64,000 bases of DNA from JAGPDF01 sp052035735. GTDB lineage: Bacteria; Acidobacteriota; Thermoanaerobaculia; Multivoradales; JAGPDF01. The stretch is from contig JBPOHI010000009.1 in the NCBI GenBank assembly GCA_052035735.1, positions 16,744-80,743 of the forward strand, written 5' to 3'. A program made the position numbers and the translations under genes. The notes beneath the pieces were generated by a model, which was not told the origin of the DNA, did not search any database, and was given only the letters and a program-made list of their open reading frames with translations. Positions 36,228 through 43,757 of this stretch are shown here, in pieces. How positions within the stretch are numbered: the first letter of the stretch is position 1; each line of letters opens with the position of its first letter.

Positions 36228-36725
36228 CTACTTGAGTTCCCGCACGATCTGACGCGCCCGCTCGGGGGTCAGATTCTCGTGGTAGTCGTCGTCGACCATG
36301 ATCATCGGCGCGGTATCGCAGGAGCCCAGACACTCGAACTGAACGTAGGAGCAGCGTCCGTCGGAGGTTACCTGGCCCTCTCCGACGCCCAGCTCCTCGC
36401 CGATGGTCTCGAGGATCTCGCCCGAACCGCGCAGCTGGCAGGAGAGATTGGTGCAGACGCGAATGCGATGCCGGCCGACGGGATTCACGTGGTACATGTC
36501 ATAGAAGGAGACGACTCCGGCAACGCGCGCGACCGGGAGCTCCAGTAGTTGCGCCACAGCCTCGATCGCGGACTCGGGCAACCACCCACCCGACGCGCGC
36601 TGCGCAATGTGCAAGGCCGGCAACGTGAGGGCTTCCAGGGTCGGGTACTTGGGACGAAGAGCGAGGATCTCCTCGATCGCGCTCTCCGGCAGGACTTCGC
36701 TGGCAGCTGTTCGGCCGGAGGTCAT
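36228..36725 (-). CDS. nuoE: NADH-quinone oxidoreductase subunit E
   Basis: Thioredoxin-like 2Fe-2S subunit of the NADH module, 165 residues. Four ligand cysteines appear in CTNLSCQLRG and FECLGSCDTAP. The N-terminal helical domain (PESAIEEI...) is normal. ATG 36725 begins immediately after the nuoA stop. In most nuo operons nuoB, C and D lie between nuoA and nuoE; here they are missing. Confidence 0.96.
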   Translation of the reverse strand: MTSGRTAASEVLPESAIEEILALRPKYPTLEALTLPALHIAQRASGGWLPESAIEAVAQLLELPVARVAGVVSFYDMYHVNPVGRHRIRVCTNLSCQLRGSGEILETIGEELGVGEGQVTSDGRCSYVQFECLGSCDTAPMIMVDDDYHENLTPERARQIVRELK

Positions 36726-37112
36726 CTAGTTGCCCCTCTGCGGGCGCAGGGTTTTGGCCACGACGTCGAGCCCGCCCTTGCGCCAGACATAGGCGTATCC
36801 GACGAGAATCAGGGCGAGGAAGACCATCACCGCCGAGAACAGCGGCCAGCCCCCCTCCCTGAGAATGACCACCCAGGGGTAGAGGAAGGCGGCTTCGACG
36901 TCGAAGACGACGAAGTCGATGGCAATGAGAAAGAACGCGATGGAGAGCCGCTTGCGCGAGCGGTCGAGTAGCGGCAAGCCCGACTCGTAGGTCGAGAGCT
37001 TGACGCGCCCGCCGCTGCGGCGGCCGGCGAACCACGAGATGGCCAGCAAAAGGCAGGCCAGCGCGAAGGCCGCGGAGAAGGCTACGATGACAGGGAAATA
37101 CGCCTCTGGCAC
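36726..37112 (-). CDS. nuoA: NADH-quinone oxidoreductase subunit A
   Basis: Small membrane subunit with three helices, 128 residues. It carries the family's loop YESGLPLLDRSRKR and FDVEAAFLYPWVV. GTG 37112 is the only reasonable start. It is first in the leftward nuo operon. The 78-bp gap to the divergent glycosyltransferase at 37191 must contain promoters for both; TTATAG on the reverse strand overlaps the TATAAG box used by the other gene. Confidence 0.93.
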   Translation of the reverse strand: MPEAYFPVIVAFSAAFALACLLLAISWFAGRRSGGRVKLSTYESGLPLLDRSRKRLSIAFFLIAIDFVVFDVEAAFLYPWVVILREGGWPLFSAVMVFLALILVGYAYVWRKGGLDVVAKTLRPQRGN

Positions 37113-37171
37113 GTGCGGAGCTTTTCACAAGGTCGCGGGCGAGAACAAGAGGTCCAAGTCTGAAAATGCTG

Positions 37172-37180
37172 TGCTATAAG
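37172..37180 (+). promoter_or_regulatory. Extended -10 box for the rightward glycosyltransferase cluster
   Basis: TG-C-TATAAG; the hexamer 37175-37180 ends 10 nt before GTG 37191. An extended -10 can work without a -35, and none is seen. The box lies in the divergent gap with nuoA. Confidence 0.45.
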
Positions 37181-37190
37181 TTGCCGATTC

Positions 37191-37874
37191 GTGAGTCGTG
37201 AAGAGATCGTCGGGGTGATCCCGGCATTCGACTGTGGGCAGACCATCGGAGCGGTCGTCGCCGGGGTGCGCAAGCACCTCGCCGAGGTCGTCGTGGTGAG
37301 TGATGGGAGCCGCGACGACACCGCTGCAGAGGCCCGCGCCGCCGGTGCCCGGGTGGAGATTCTGCCCGAGAACCGGGGAAAGGGCTTTGCCCTGCGGCGA
37401 GGCATAGACCTCGCTCTCGCGCTCCGGCCGCAAGCGCTCCTGCTCCTCGATGGCGACGGTCAGCACGACCCTGCGGACATCCCTGCGATGATCGCGGCCT
37501 GGGAAAGTGGAGCTGTCGACCTCGTCGTCGGAGCCCGGCTGCAGGATGCGAAGCGCATTCCTCCTGCGCGCTACTGGACGAACTACATCGGAACCCGCAT
37601 CCTCACCTGGATGTCCGAGCTCGAGCTCGAGGACTCCCAGTCCGGCTATCGCTTGCTGTCGGCGAATCTCGCGCAGCGCCTGCGGCTGCGCTCGGACGGT
37701 TACGCCGTGGAAACGGAAATGTTGATCAAGGCCGGGCGGGCGGGCGCTCGGCTGCGCCATGTCGCGGTCAGGACTATCTATAATGACGAGCAGAGTCACT
37801 TCCGTCCCCTGCTCGACACTCTTCGGATCGCCCTTGCCGCCATCCAGTTCAAAGTCGAAGACGACCCCGCCTGA
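37191..37874 (+). CDS. Family 2 glycosyltransferase, dolichyl-phosphate-sugar-synthase-like
   Basis: 227 residues, GT-A fold: VIPAFDCGQTIG, VVVVSDGSRDDT, ENRGKGFALRRG and the metal motif LLDGDGQHDPADIP, then GARLQDAKRIPPARYWTNYI and the acceptor-side SGYRLLS. The QHDP pattern is that of polyprenyl-phosphate mannose/glucose synthases, which load a sugar on a lipid carrier at the inner membrane, here without C-terminal membrane helices. GTG 37191 is the start. The 3' end overlaps the deacetylase gene by about 90 bp if that gene starts at 37783. Confidence 0.85.
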   Translation: MSREEIVGVIPAFDCGQTIGAVVAGVRKHLAEVVVVSDGSRDDTAAEARAAGARVEILPENRGKGFALRRGIDLALALRPQALLLLDGDGQHDPADIPAMIAAWESGAVDLVVGARLQDAKRIPPARYWTNYIGTRILTWMSELELEDSQSGYRLLSANLAQRLRLRSDGYAVETEMLIKAGRAGARLRHVAVRTIYNDEQSHFRPLLDTLRIALAAIQFKVEDDPA

Positions 37875-38811
37875 AGCTCAGGCCTATGCCGGGAGGTTCG
37901 GCCCGGCTCTCTCGGTCGACGTCGAAGAGTGGTACCACAACTGCTGGGTGCCGGAATACGTCGATCCGCGCTCACGCCCCGGCCTGCGCAACGAGCTCGA
38001 CTGGCTGCTGCCCGAAATGGCGGAGAGCTTCGCGCGCAGCGGCGCCCGGGCGACGTTCTTCGTCCTCGGCGAAGTCGCCGGGCGCCTCGCGCCGCGCTTG
38101 CGCGAGCTCGCGGCGGCGGGGCATGAGATCGCTTGCCACTCCTACCATCACTTTCGCGCCAACACGCTGTCCCCGGAACGATTTCGCGGGGAGATCGAGG
38201 GCGCCAAGAGGGCGCTCGAGGACGCGGTGGGACTGGAGGTGCGTGGCTTCCGCGCCCCCGAGTGGTCCCTGCGCGATCTCACCAATCCCCGACTGAGGAT
38301 CGTTGGCGAGGCCGGTTTCACCTACGACAGCTCGCTGATCCCGGCCGCGGGTGCTGGAGCTGCCGGCAACCCGCGCCGTCCCGTCCGCCTGAATTGGCCG
38401 CAGGGTCCGTCCTTGATCGAGATTCCACCGTTGACCTGGGGCGGAGCCCTCCGACTGCCCGCCGGCGGCTGGTGCGGACGTGCAGCCGCTCCGCGCTGGA
38501 TCCTCGCCGCCGCCCGCGGGCAGCTGCGACGAGGAGGCCTGCCGCTGCTGGTTGTGCATCCCTGGGAGCTCGTCGGACGGGCCGTCCCTGGATTTCTCAG
38601 CGGTTTTGCCCGCTTCTTTCACGAAGCCGCCCGCGAGGAGTTCGGCGAGCGTTTTCAACTCACCCTGGCGGGATTGCCATGGAGGACGGTGGCCTCGGCC
38701 GCCGCCCTCGACTCCGCGCCGGAAAGGACCGAGAAGATGGCCGATCCAGGTTGCCTGCTGGCCCCGGTTCCGGGACGCGGCGAGGCCGCGACAATCGAGA
38801 CGGGCAGATGA
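37783..38811 (+). CDS. NodB-type polysaccharide deacetylase
   Basis: Removes N- or O-acetyl groups from a surface polysaccharide or lipid-linked sugar. The start is uncertain: ATG 37783 (AGGA upstream, 342 aa), ATG 37759 and TTG 37834 are in frame, all inside the preceding gene. Motif 1 is SVDVEEWYH (catalytic Asp and metal Asp), motif 2 HEIACHSYHH (His ligands), motif 3 RAPEWS, and the last motif LLVVHPWEL. The DVEEWY form is that of deacetylases of exosortase/exopolysaccharide loci. It ends in an ATGA overlap with the ketoreductase gene. Confidence 0.85.
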   Translation: MTSRVTSVPCSTLFGSPLPPSSSKSKTTPPEAQAYAGRFGPALSVDVEEWYHNCWVPEYVDPRSRPGLRNELDWLLPEMAESFARSGARATFFVLGEVAGRLAPRLRELAAAGHEIACHSYHHFRANTLSPERFRGEIEGAKRALEDAVGLEVRGFRAPEWSLRDLTNPRLRIVGEAGFTYDSSLIPAAGAGAAGNPRRPVRLNWPQGPSLIEIPPLTWGGALRLPAGGWCGRAAAPRWILAAARGQLRRGGLPLLVVHPWELVGRAVPGFLSGFARFFHEAAREEFGERFQLTLAGLPWRTVASAAALDSAPERTEKMADPGCLLAPVPGRGEAATIETGR

Positions 38812-39539
38812 GCGGCGGCGGGCGGGTGGCGCTGGTGACCGGCGCGAGCGGAGGCATCGGAGCCGCCGCAGTCCGGGCGCTCGCGCTCCGCGGAGAGCGG
38901 GTCGCGCTGACCTACCTCAGCAACCGGGCGGCCGCCTGCGCGCTCGCCGACGAGGTCGGCGGCTCGGCCTTCGAGCTCGATGTCCGCGACCGATCGGCGA
39001 TTCCGGCGCTGGTCTCGCGCGTGCGCGCGGAGCTCGGCGAGATCCAGATCCTGGTGCTCAATGCCGGCGCGACGCGCGACGCGCTGCTGCCGTTCCTGGG
39101 CGAGGAGGATTGGAGCGAGATCCTGGAGGTGAACCTGAACTCTGCCTTCCGCCTGACCAAGGCGGTGATCAAGGGGATGCTCGCCCGCCGGTGGGGAAGG
39201 GTCATCGCGATTTCGAGCGCCAGCGGCGTCGCCGGCCAGATGGGCCAAACGCACTACAGCGCGGCGAAGGCCGGGCTCATCGGATTCACCAAGGCGCTGG
39301 CCAAGGAGGTGGCGACCTTCGGCGTGACCGCCAACGCCATCGCGCCGGGATTCATCGATACCGAGCTCTTGCGGGCGATGCCGGAGGCCAAGCTCGCCGA
39401 GGCTTTGCGCGGCGTTCCCGTCGGCCGGACCGGTCGCCCGGAAGAGGTGGCGGCCGTCGTCGGCTTTCTCGCTTCCGACGCGGCCTCCTACATCACGGGG
39501 CAGACGATCCGCGTCGACGGCGGACTGCTCACCGCCTGA
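38808..39539 (+). CDS. fabG: 3-oxoacyl-[acyl-carrier-protein] reductase
   Basis: NADPH-dependent short-chain dehydrogenase, 243 residues. TGASGGIG binds the cofactor; LNAG, the catalytic Ser in ISSASG and YSAAK are in place; ITGQTIRVDGGL closes the protein as in FabG. ATG 38808 overlaps the deacetylase stop, so the two are translationally coupled, which ties a fatty-acyl reaction to a glycan-modifying gene. Because it sits with a carrier protein and a dehydratase but no ketosynthase, its substrate may be a special acyl chain rather than the housekeeping one. Confidence 0.88.
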   Translation: MSGGGRVALVTGASGGIGAAAVRALALRGERVALTYLSNRAAACALADEVGGSAFELDVRDRSAIPALVSRVRAELGEIQILVLNAGATRDALLPFLGEEDWSEILEVNLNSAFRLTKAVIKGMLARRWGRVIAISSASGVAGQMGQTHYSAAKAGLIGFTKALAKEVATFGVTANAIAPGFIDTELLRAMPEAKLAEALRGVPVGRTGRPEEVAAVVGFLASDAASYITGQTIRVDGGLLTA

Positions 39540-39652
39540 GGCTCGCGCGCCTCCGGCGGAGCGTGCGCCGTCGCGGCGCCGGCTGGTCGCGGCTCCGCGC
39601 GGTGGTACCATCCTCCGCCAGGCGTACGCGCCGTGGATTCGAGGGAATGGAA

Positions 39653-39913
39653 ATGAAGAATCAGATCAAGGCTCTCCTGGTGGATCGCCTCAAGCTGGAG
39701 CGCGAAGCGGCTTCGATCGGCGACGACGAACCGCTCTTCGGGCCCGACGGCCTAGGGCTCGACTCAATCGACGCGCTGGAGCTGGTGCTCGGAATCGAGC
39801 AGGAGTTCGGCGTCGCCATCGACGATCAGCAGTCCGGCTCCGAAGTGCTCGCGACGGTCAACAGCATCGCGGACTTCGTCGCCGCCAAGCGCGCCGCCGC
39901 CGTCGCCTCCTGA
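39653..39913 (+). CDS. Acyl carrier protein
   Basis: 86 residues. The phosphopantetheine attachment site is GLDSIDALEL (Ser in DSI rather than the common DSL), on a four-helix acidic fold. ATG 39653 is chosen because GAGGGA lies 6 nt upstream; ATG 39647 would put the ribosome-binding site against the start codon. The Ala-rich tail (AAKRAAAVAS) is extra. It lies 113 bp after fabG, in a GC-rich gap with a palindrome TGGTACCA (about 39603-39610), and 17 bp before the dehydratase. It is probably a specialised rather than the housekeeping AcpP. Confidence 0.88.
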   Translation: MKNQIKALLVDRLKLEREAASIGDDEPLFGPDGLGLDSIDALELVLGIEQEFGVAIDDQQSGSEVLATVNSIADFVAAKRAAAVAS

Positions 39914-39930
39914 CTGCCCGGGGAGTCCGG

Positions 39931-40299
39931 TTGAATCTGCCGCACCGTTATCCCTTTCGCTGGATCGAGCGTGCGGAGAACGACCGCGCGCTGGCTCTGG
40001 TGAGCTCGGATTCGTGCTGGATTCGCGGCAATGCCCCTCTGCCGGTGGCCTTCGTCGCCGAGATCGTGGCGCAGGCGGCGGCGCTGCTGCTCGAAGATCC
40101 GGCGGCCGGAGCGCGCGAGCCGAGAGAGAGATGGCTGGCAGGCATCGAACGGCTCGAGCTGCATCGACCGGTGGTCGCGGGCGACCTGCTCGAGGTCACG
40201 GTGGCTGCGGGTCGCCGGTTCGGCCCCGCCACGCGGGTCGAAGGGCGGATCGCCATCGCCGGCGAAACCGTGGCCGAAGCGGTGCTGCTGTTGGTCTGA
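39931..40299 (+). CDS. Hotdog-fold 3-hydroxyacyl-ACP dehydratase-like protein
   Basis: 122 residues with the FabZ-like start LPHRYPFRWIER and a hotdog fold (central helix LPVAFVAEIVAQAAALLLE, strands around LEVTVAAGRRFGP). The FabZ catalytic Glu/Asp region is replaced by EIVAQAAA (Glu kept), while the His-Pro-x-Pro element reads NAPLP without the His; activity is therefore uncertain. TTG 39931 is the start. Expected partner: the adjacent acyl carrier protein and ketoreductase. Confidence 0.75.
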   Translation: MNLPHRYPFRWIERAENDRALALVSSDSCWIRGNAPLPVAFVAEIVAQAAALLLEDPAAGAREPRERWLAGIERLELHRPVVAGDLLEVTVAAGRRFGPATRVEGRIAIAGETVAEAVLLLV

Positions 40300-40314
40300 G
40301 AAGGGATGAAAGGA

Positions 40315-40401
40315 TGGTGCGAAAGGGGGGACTCGAACCCCCACGGCCTTACGACCACAAGCTCCTGAGGCTTGCGCGTCTACCAATTCCGCCACTTTCG
40401 C
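40315..40401 (-). tRNA. tRNA-Leu (anticodon CAG)
   Basis: 87 nt including an encoded CCA. The acceptor stem GCGAAAG/CTTTCGC pairs fully, the anticodon loop CUCAGGA sits on stem CAAGC/GCUUG, a long class II variable arm is present, and the T arm is GGGGG/CCCCC with the TTCGAGT loop. It reads CUG, a frequent codon in this GC-rich window. It is antisense to the flanking genes, with its own strong promoter. Confidence 0.97.
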
Positions 40402-40410
40402 GCTGACGTC

Positions 40411-40440
40411 ATTGTATGGACCGGCACTCGAACCTGTCAA
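40411..40440 (-). promoter_or_regulatory. Promoter of tRNA-Leu
   Basis: On the reverse strand, TTGACA (40440-40435), 18-bp spacer, TACAAT (40416-40411), ending 9 nt before the tRNA 5' end. This is the closest consensus match in the window and gives a standard for the local sigma-70-type promoter. Confidence 0.75.
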
Positions 40441-40514
40441 CCGACGCGAGCGACGCGAGCAGTTTGCTAGAGTAGTCGAACGGAGTCGAGCGTTTTTCCT
40501 CTCCAACCCCTTTG

Positions 40515-41822
40515 ATGACCTCCACAGCAGCTGTCTCTATCGTTGGCCGGCCCAACGTCGGCAAGTCGACGCTGTTCAATCGCCTCGTCGGGCGTAAGCA
40601 GGCGATCGTCCACGATCAGCCTGGAGTGACGCGCGATCGCAACGTCGCGCAAGCGGACCTCGACGAGGACTGGCCGGTTCTGTGGATCGACACCGGCGGC
40701 CTGATGTTCGACGAGGATCCGCTGGGGCTCAACCAGCAGGTGAAGAGCGCCATCGACGAGTCCGATCTCATTCTGCTGGTGGTCGACGGCCGTGAGGGCG
40801 TCGTGCCGGCAGATCAACGGATCGTCGAGCAGCTGAGGCCGCTCGGCAAGTCGGTTCTGCTGGTGGTGAACAAGGGCGAGAGCCAGCGCGTGATCCAGGG
40901 AATGGGGGAGTTCTACTCGCTCGGTTATCCCGATCCGATTCTGGTTTCCGCCGAGCACGGCCTCGGTTTCGAGGAGCTGCGCGAGCGCATTCGCTCGGTG
41001 CTGCCGCGGCGAATCGCCGAGCCGGTCGCAGGGGAGGCACCGCCAGTCGCCATCGTCGGCCGCCCGAACGTCGGCAAGTCCTCGCTGCTCAACCGGATCC
41101 TGGGCGAGAACCGGGTCCTCGTCTCACCGGTCGCCGGTACGACACGCGATCCGATCGACACGCTGGTGGAGCGCGACGGCAAGCGGTTCCTGTTCATCGA
41201 CACCGCCGGAATCCGCCGCCGGGCTAAGGTCTCCGGCACGCCGGAGGACCTCGCCGTGATGTTTGCGCGCCGGCAGGTCGAGCGCGCCGACGTGGCGCTG
41301 CTGGTGGTCGAGGCGCCTGCGGGAGTCACCAGCAGCGACCTGGCGATCGCCGGGGCGATCTGGGAGGCGGGGCGAGCTACCGTCGTGGCGATGAACAAGT
41401 GGGATCTGCTCGACGACAAGACGCGCGAGCGGCTCGACGCCTCCTGGCCGAGGCTTGCCGAGATCCTCGCCGATCCGCCGCGGGTGAATCTGTCGGCCCT
41501 CTCCGGGCGCGGGGTCGAGAAGATCTTCCCGCTGGTGGAGGAGACGCGAGCCCGGTTCCGCGCCCAGTTGACGACCGGCGAGCTCAACCGGCTGATCGAG
41601 GAAGCGGTCGCGGCGCATTCCCCGCCGACGGTGAATCACCGCCCATGGAAGGTGTACTACACCGCTCAGGTCTCTTCGGGTCCGCCGACGTTCATGATTT
41701 TCTCCAACCGCACGCTGCCGCACAGCCACCCCTACCGGCGGTATCTCGAGAACCGCCTGCGGGAGCGCCTCGCGCTCAACGGCATCCCCGTCCGCCTGGT
41801 AATCCGGTCGCGCGCCAAGTGA
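40515..41822 (+). CDS. der: Ribosome-assembly GTPase Der (EngA)
   Basis: Tandem GTPase required for 50S assembly, 435 residues. The first G domain has IVGRPNVGKST, WIDTGG and a G4 motif read as NKGE (119-122), where NKxD is expected; the second has IVGRPNVGKSS, FIDTAGIRR and a normal NKWD. The C-terminal KH-like domain follows (HRPWKVYYTAQV). The Asp-to-Glu change in the first G4 could weaken guanine specificity. ATG 40515 is preferred over the TTG one codon earlier. TGC-TAGAGT (40465-40473) is a possible extended -10. Confidence 0.95.
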   Translation: MTSTAAVSIVGRPNVGKSTLFNRLVGRKQAIVHDQPGVTRDRNVAQADLDEDWPVLWIDTGGLMFDEDPLGLNQQVKSAIDESDLILLVVDGREGVVPADQRIVEQLRPLGKSVLLVVNKGESQRVIQGMGEFYSLGYPDPILVSAEHGLGFEELRERIRSVLPRRIAEPVAGEAPPVAIVGRPNVGKSSLLNRILGENRVLVSPVAGTTRDPIDTLVERDGKRFLFIDTAGIRRRAKVSGTPEDLAVMFARRQVERADVALLVVEAPAGVTSSDLAIAGAIWEAGRATVVAMNKWDLLDDKTRERLDASWPRLAEILADPPRVNLSALSGRGVEKIFPLVEETRARFRAQLTTGELNRLIEEAVAAHSPPTVNHRPWKVYYTAQVSSGPPTFMIFSNRTLPHSHPYRRYLENRLRERLALNGIPVRLVIRSRAK

Positions 41823-41841
41823 CCTTTCGCGTGTCCCCGTC

Positions 41842-41871
41842 TCGACGGCGGCGGCCAGCCTGCCGTAGGAT
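41842..41871 (+). promoter_or_regulatory. Candidate promoter of the MerR-type regulator gene
   Basis: TCGACG (41842-41847), an 18-bp spacer and TAGGAT (41866-41871), ending 12 nt before ATG 41884. The implied leader is about 6 nt. The -35 matches consensus at four positions. Confidence 0.35.
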
Positions 41872-41883
41872 GCGCCGGTCCCC

Positions 41884-42357
41884 ATGAGTCCGAAAAAGGG
41901 TTTCAAGATCGGCGAGGTCTGCAAGCTGCTCGACATACAGCCGTATGTCCTGCGCTACTGGGAGACCGAGTTCGTCGCCTTGCACCCGGCGAAGAGCCAG
42001 TCGGGGCAGCGGGTCTATGCAGAAGCCGAAGTGGCGGTGATCCGGCGGATCAAAGAGCTGCTCTACGACGAGGGCTACACCATCGCCGGAGCGAAGAAGA
42101 AGCTCGAATCGCGCGACTCGGAGCTCGCCGGCGAAGGCGAAGCGAAGCCGACGCTCTTCGATCTCGAGGCGCGAGCGTCCGCGGAGCCGGTTGCGGGGAT
42201 CGATTCAAGCGCTCCGGACGCCGAATCCGACGTCGCTTCGGCGGCTCGGCTTGACACCGCCTCCGCCGACCGGATAGAAAGCTTCCTTCGAGGTGTGGAG
42301 GAAGCGCTCGCGGAAGCGCGCGCCGCCTTGGCGGTCCTCGAGAGGCATCCCCGCTAG
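41884..42357 (+). CDS. MerR-family transcriptional regulator
   Basis: 157 residues. The N-terminal winged helix (about 6-75) has FKIGEVCKLLDIQPYVLRYW, the classic MerR start, then GQRVYAEAEVAVIRRIKELL and GYTIAGAKKKLE. The rest is acidic and Ala-rich with a predicted helix at the C-terminus (VEEALAEARAALAVLE), and no metal-binding Cys set or ligand domain. This domain layout matches the short MerR regulators that lie near ihfA/pheT or tRNA genes in proteobacteria and acidobacteria. Target unknown. Confidence 0.88.
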   Translation: MSPKKGFKIGEVCKLLDIQPYVLRYWETEFVALHPAKSQSGQRVYAEAEVAVIRRIKELLYDEGYTIAGAKKKLESRDSELAGEGEAKPTLFDLEARASAEPVAGIDSSAPDAESDVASAARLDTASADRIESFLRGVEEALAEARAALAVLERHPR

Positions 42358-42374
42358 ACAGAACAGCTTTCGGT

Positions 42375-42451
42375 CGGGACGTGGCGCAGTCTGGTAGCGT
42401 ACCTGAATGGGGTTCAGGGGGTCCCGGGTTCAAATCCCGGCGTCCCGACCA
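42375..42451 (+). tRNA. tRNA-Pro (anticodon GGG)
   Basis: 77 nt including encoded CCA. The acceptor stem CGGGACG/CGTCCCG, the anticodon stem CCTGA/TCAGG with loop ATGGGGT (anticodon GGG), and the T arm CCGGG/CCCGG with TTCAAAT all pair. It starts 18 nt after the merR-type gene and is followed by a gene-free stretch. Confidence 0.97.
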
Positions 42452-42970
42452 GTTTCAAATCTCTCCTAGGCAAGCCGGGAAGCAGGTTCGGAAGTAGCGT
42501 TAGCGGCCGGTTCTACGGGCAGCCGCCTCCGACCGCCGCACTCCAGGCGCATACCTGGCCGGACTCGAAGCCGTCGGCGAAGACCCAAAGAGCTGTTGTT
42601 GCCTGCCAGACGCTGGCACCGTCGAGACCTGCGTAAAGGGTCCTCGAGTCCGGAGCCGCCAGTGCCAGGGACTAGGCTTCTGCCCCCACCTTTCTGGCCG
42701 TCTGATTGGCGCCACCGAGTATAGGTCCTGCAGCTATTGGAGCCCACCCACCACAGCCTCCATGCAGTCCAGCCCAGCCGGCGGTTGCGTCTGGGGCGCT
42801 ATCGGTTTTCTTGCTAGCATGCGACCTTGAACGCGAAGAGCTGGAAGACGCTCGCTGCGACTCTCTCGCGGCCGTCGCGCGCCTCGATGAGGTTCGCTGG
42901 GCGACAGTAGTCCTGCAGCGCGCCGTAAAGGTCGGCGGCTGATCTCCGCATGTCGGATCCAGGTGAAGCC
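42452..42970 (+). other. Gene-free stretch downstream of tRNA-Pro
   Basis: 519 bp without a convincing gene. Short frames exist on both strands (for example 42706-42942) but are Arg/Pro/Gly-rich, without ribosome-binding sites or recognisable motifs. The G+C is a little lower and codon periodicity is absent. An extended -10-like TGC-TAGCAT lies at 42812-42820. No second copy of the tRNA 3' end was found, so an att site is not shown. GGTGA (42962-42966) serves the next gene. Confidence 0.55.
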
Positions 42971-43678
42971 ATGAATCCCTTGACACTCGGCGCCGCGGTG
43001 ATCTCCGGTGCGGGTTCCGGCATCGGCCGGGCGGCAGCGATCGCCCTGTCCGAGCGCGGGCATCCGCTGGTCTTGCTGGGCCGCAGCGCCGAGCCGATCC
43101 AAGCGACGCTCCGCGTCGCGGGCGGCAACGGGATGGCGCTGGTCGCCGACGTGCGCAACGCCGAAGCGGTGCAAGCGGCGATCGAGAAGGCGGTCGCAGC
43201 CGGATATCCGCCGCAGGTAGTGGTCCCTTCGGCCGGGATCGCTCGCGTGGCGCCGCTCGCGACGATGGAGCCCGCGGTCCTGCGCGATACGATCGAGACC
43301 AATCTGGTCGGCGCGCTTTTCCTTTACCGAGCATGTCTTCCCGAACTCCTGCGAAATGGCGGACATCTCTTCGCCCTGCTTTCGGTGGCGGCGAAGAAAG
43401 GGTTCCCGGACTGGTCGGCCTACGCGGCGAGCAAGTGGGGCCTTCGCGGCGCCGTCGCTGCTTTGCGCGAGGAGCTCGCCGGCACGGCGGTCCGCGTCAC
43501 CGAGATCTATCCCGGGGCGACCGACAGCCCGCTCTGGGAGGGGGTGCCGGGGGAGTGGAACCGCGCGTCGATGATCTCCTCGGAGGCGGTCGCCAAGGCG
43601 ATTGTCTGGGCGCTCGACGCTGACCCGTCCGCGAGCGTCGAGGAGATCCACCTGCAGCCCCGCGGCGGCAACCTCTGA
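42971..43678 (+). CDS. Short-chain dehydrogenase/reductase
   Basis: 235 residues, classical SDR fold. The cofactor motif SGAGSGIGRA (a TGxxxGIG variant), PSAGIAR in place of NNAG, LSVAAKKG with the catalytic Ser, and YAASK. Near the C-terminus, IYPGATDSPLW fits SDRs of the YdfG/sepiapterin type. ATG 42971 is chosen over ATG 42950 because GGTGA lies 4 nt upstream. The substrate is unknown. It is followed by the ribH promoter, so it is probably monocistronic. Confidence 0.85.
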   Translation: MNPLTLGAAVISGAGSGIGRAAAIALSERGHPLVLLGRSAEPIQATLRVAGGNGMALVADVRNAEAVQAAIEKAVAAGYPPQVVVPSAGIARVAPLATMEPAVLRDTIETNLVGALFLYRACLPELLRNGGHLFALLSVAAKKGFPDWSAYAASKWGLRGAVAALREELAGTAVRVTEIYPGATDSPLWEGVPGEWNRASMISSEAVAKAIVWALDADPSASVEEIHLQPRGGNL

Positions 43679-43705
43679 ACTGCGCCGAGCTTCTCTCCGG
43701 GCGCG

Positions 43706-43735
43706 TTGACAGGCTCCGCGGCTACTTCGTAGACT
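43706..43735 (+). promoter_or_regulatory. Promoter of ribH-nusB operon
   Basis: TTGACA (43706-43711), 18-bp spacer, TAGACT (43730-43735). An AAAGGGG ribosome-binding site (43745-43751) precedes GTG 43758 by 6 nt. No FMN riboswitch fits in the 22 nt between promoter and start. Confidence 0.7.
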
Positions 43736-43757
43736 TCTCATTTGAAAGGGGTTAATC

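Noticed and set aside
42421..42480. Attachment-site duplication at the tRNA-Pro 3' end
   Set aside because: No second copy of the tRNA 3' sequence was found in the window and no integrase is present.
42706..42942. 78-residue frame in the gap after tRNA-Pro
   Set aside because: Pro/Ala-rich, no ribosome-binding site, no motif, overlaps the next gene's leader; coding not supported.
43736..43757. FMN riboswitch upstream of ribH
   Set aside because: The promoter is 22 bp from the start codon, far too short for an RFN element.
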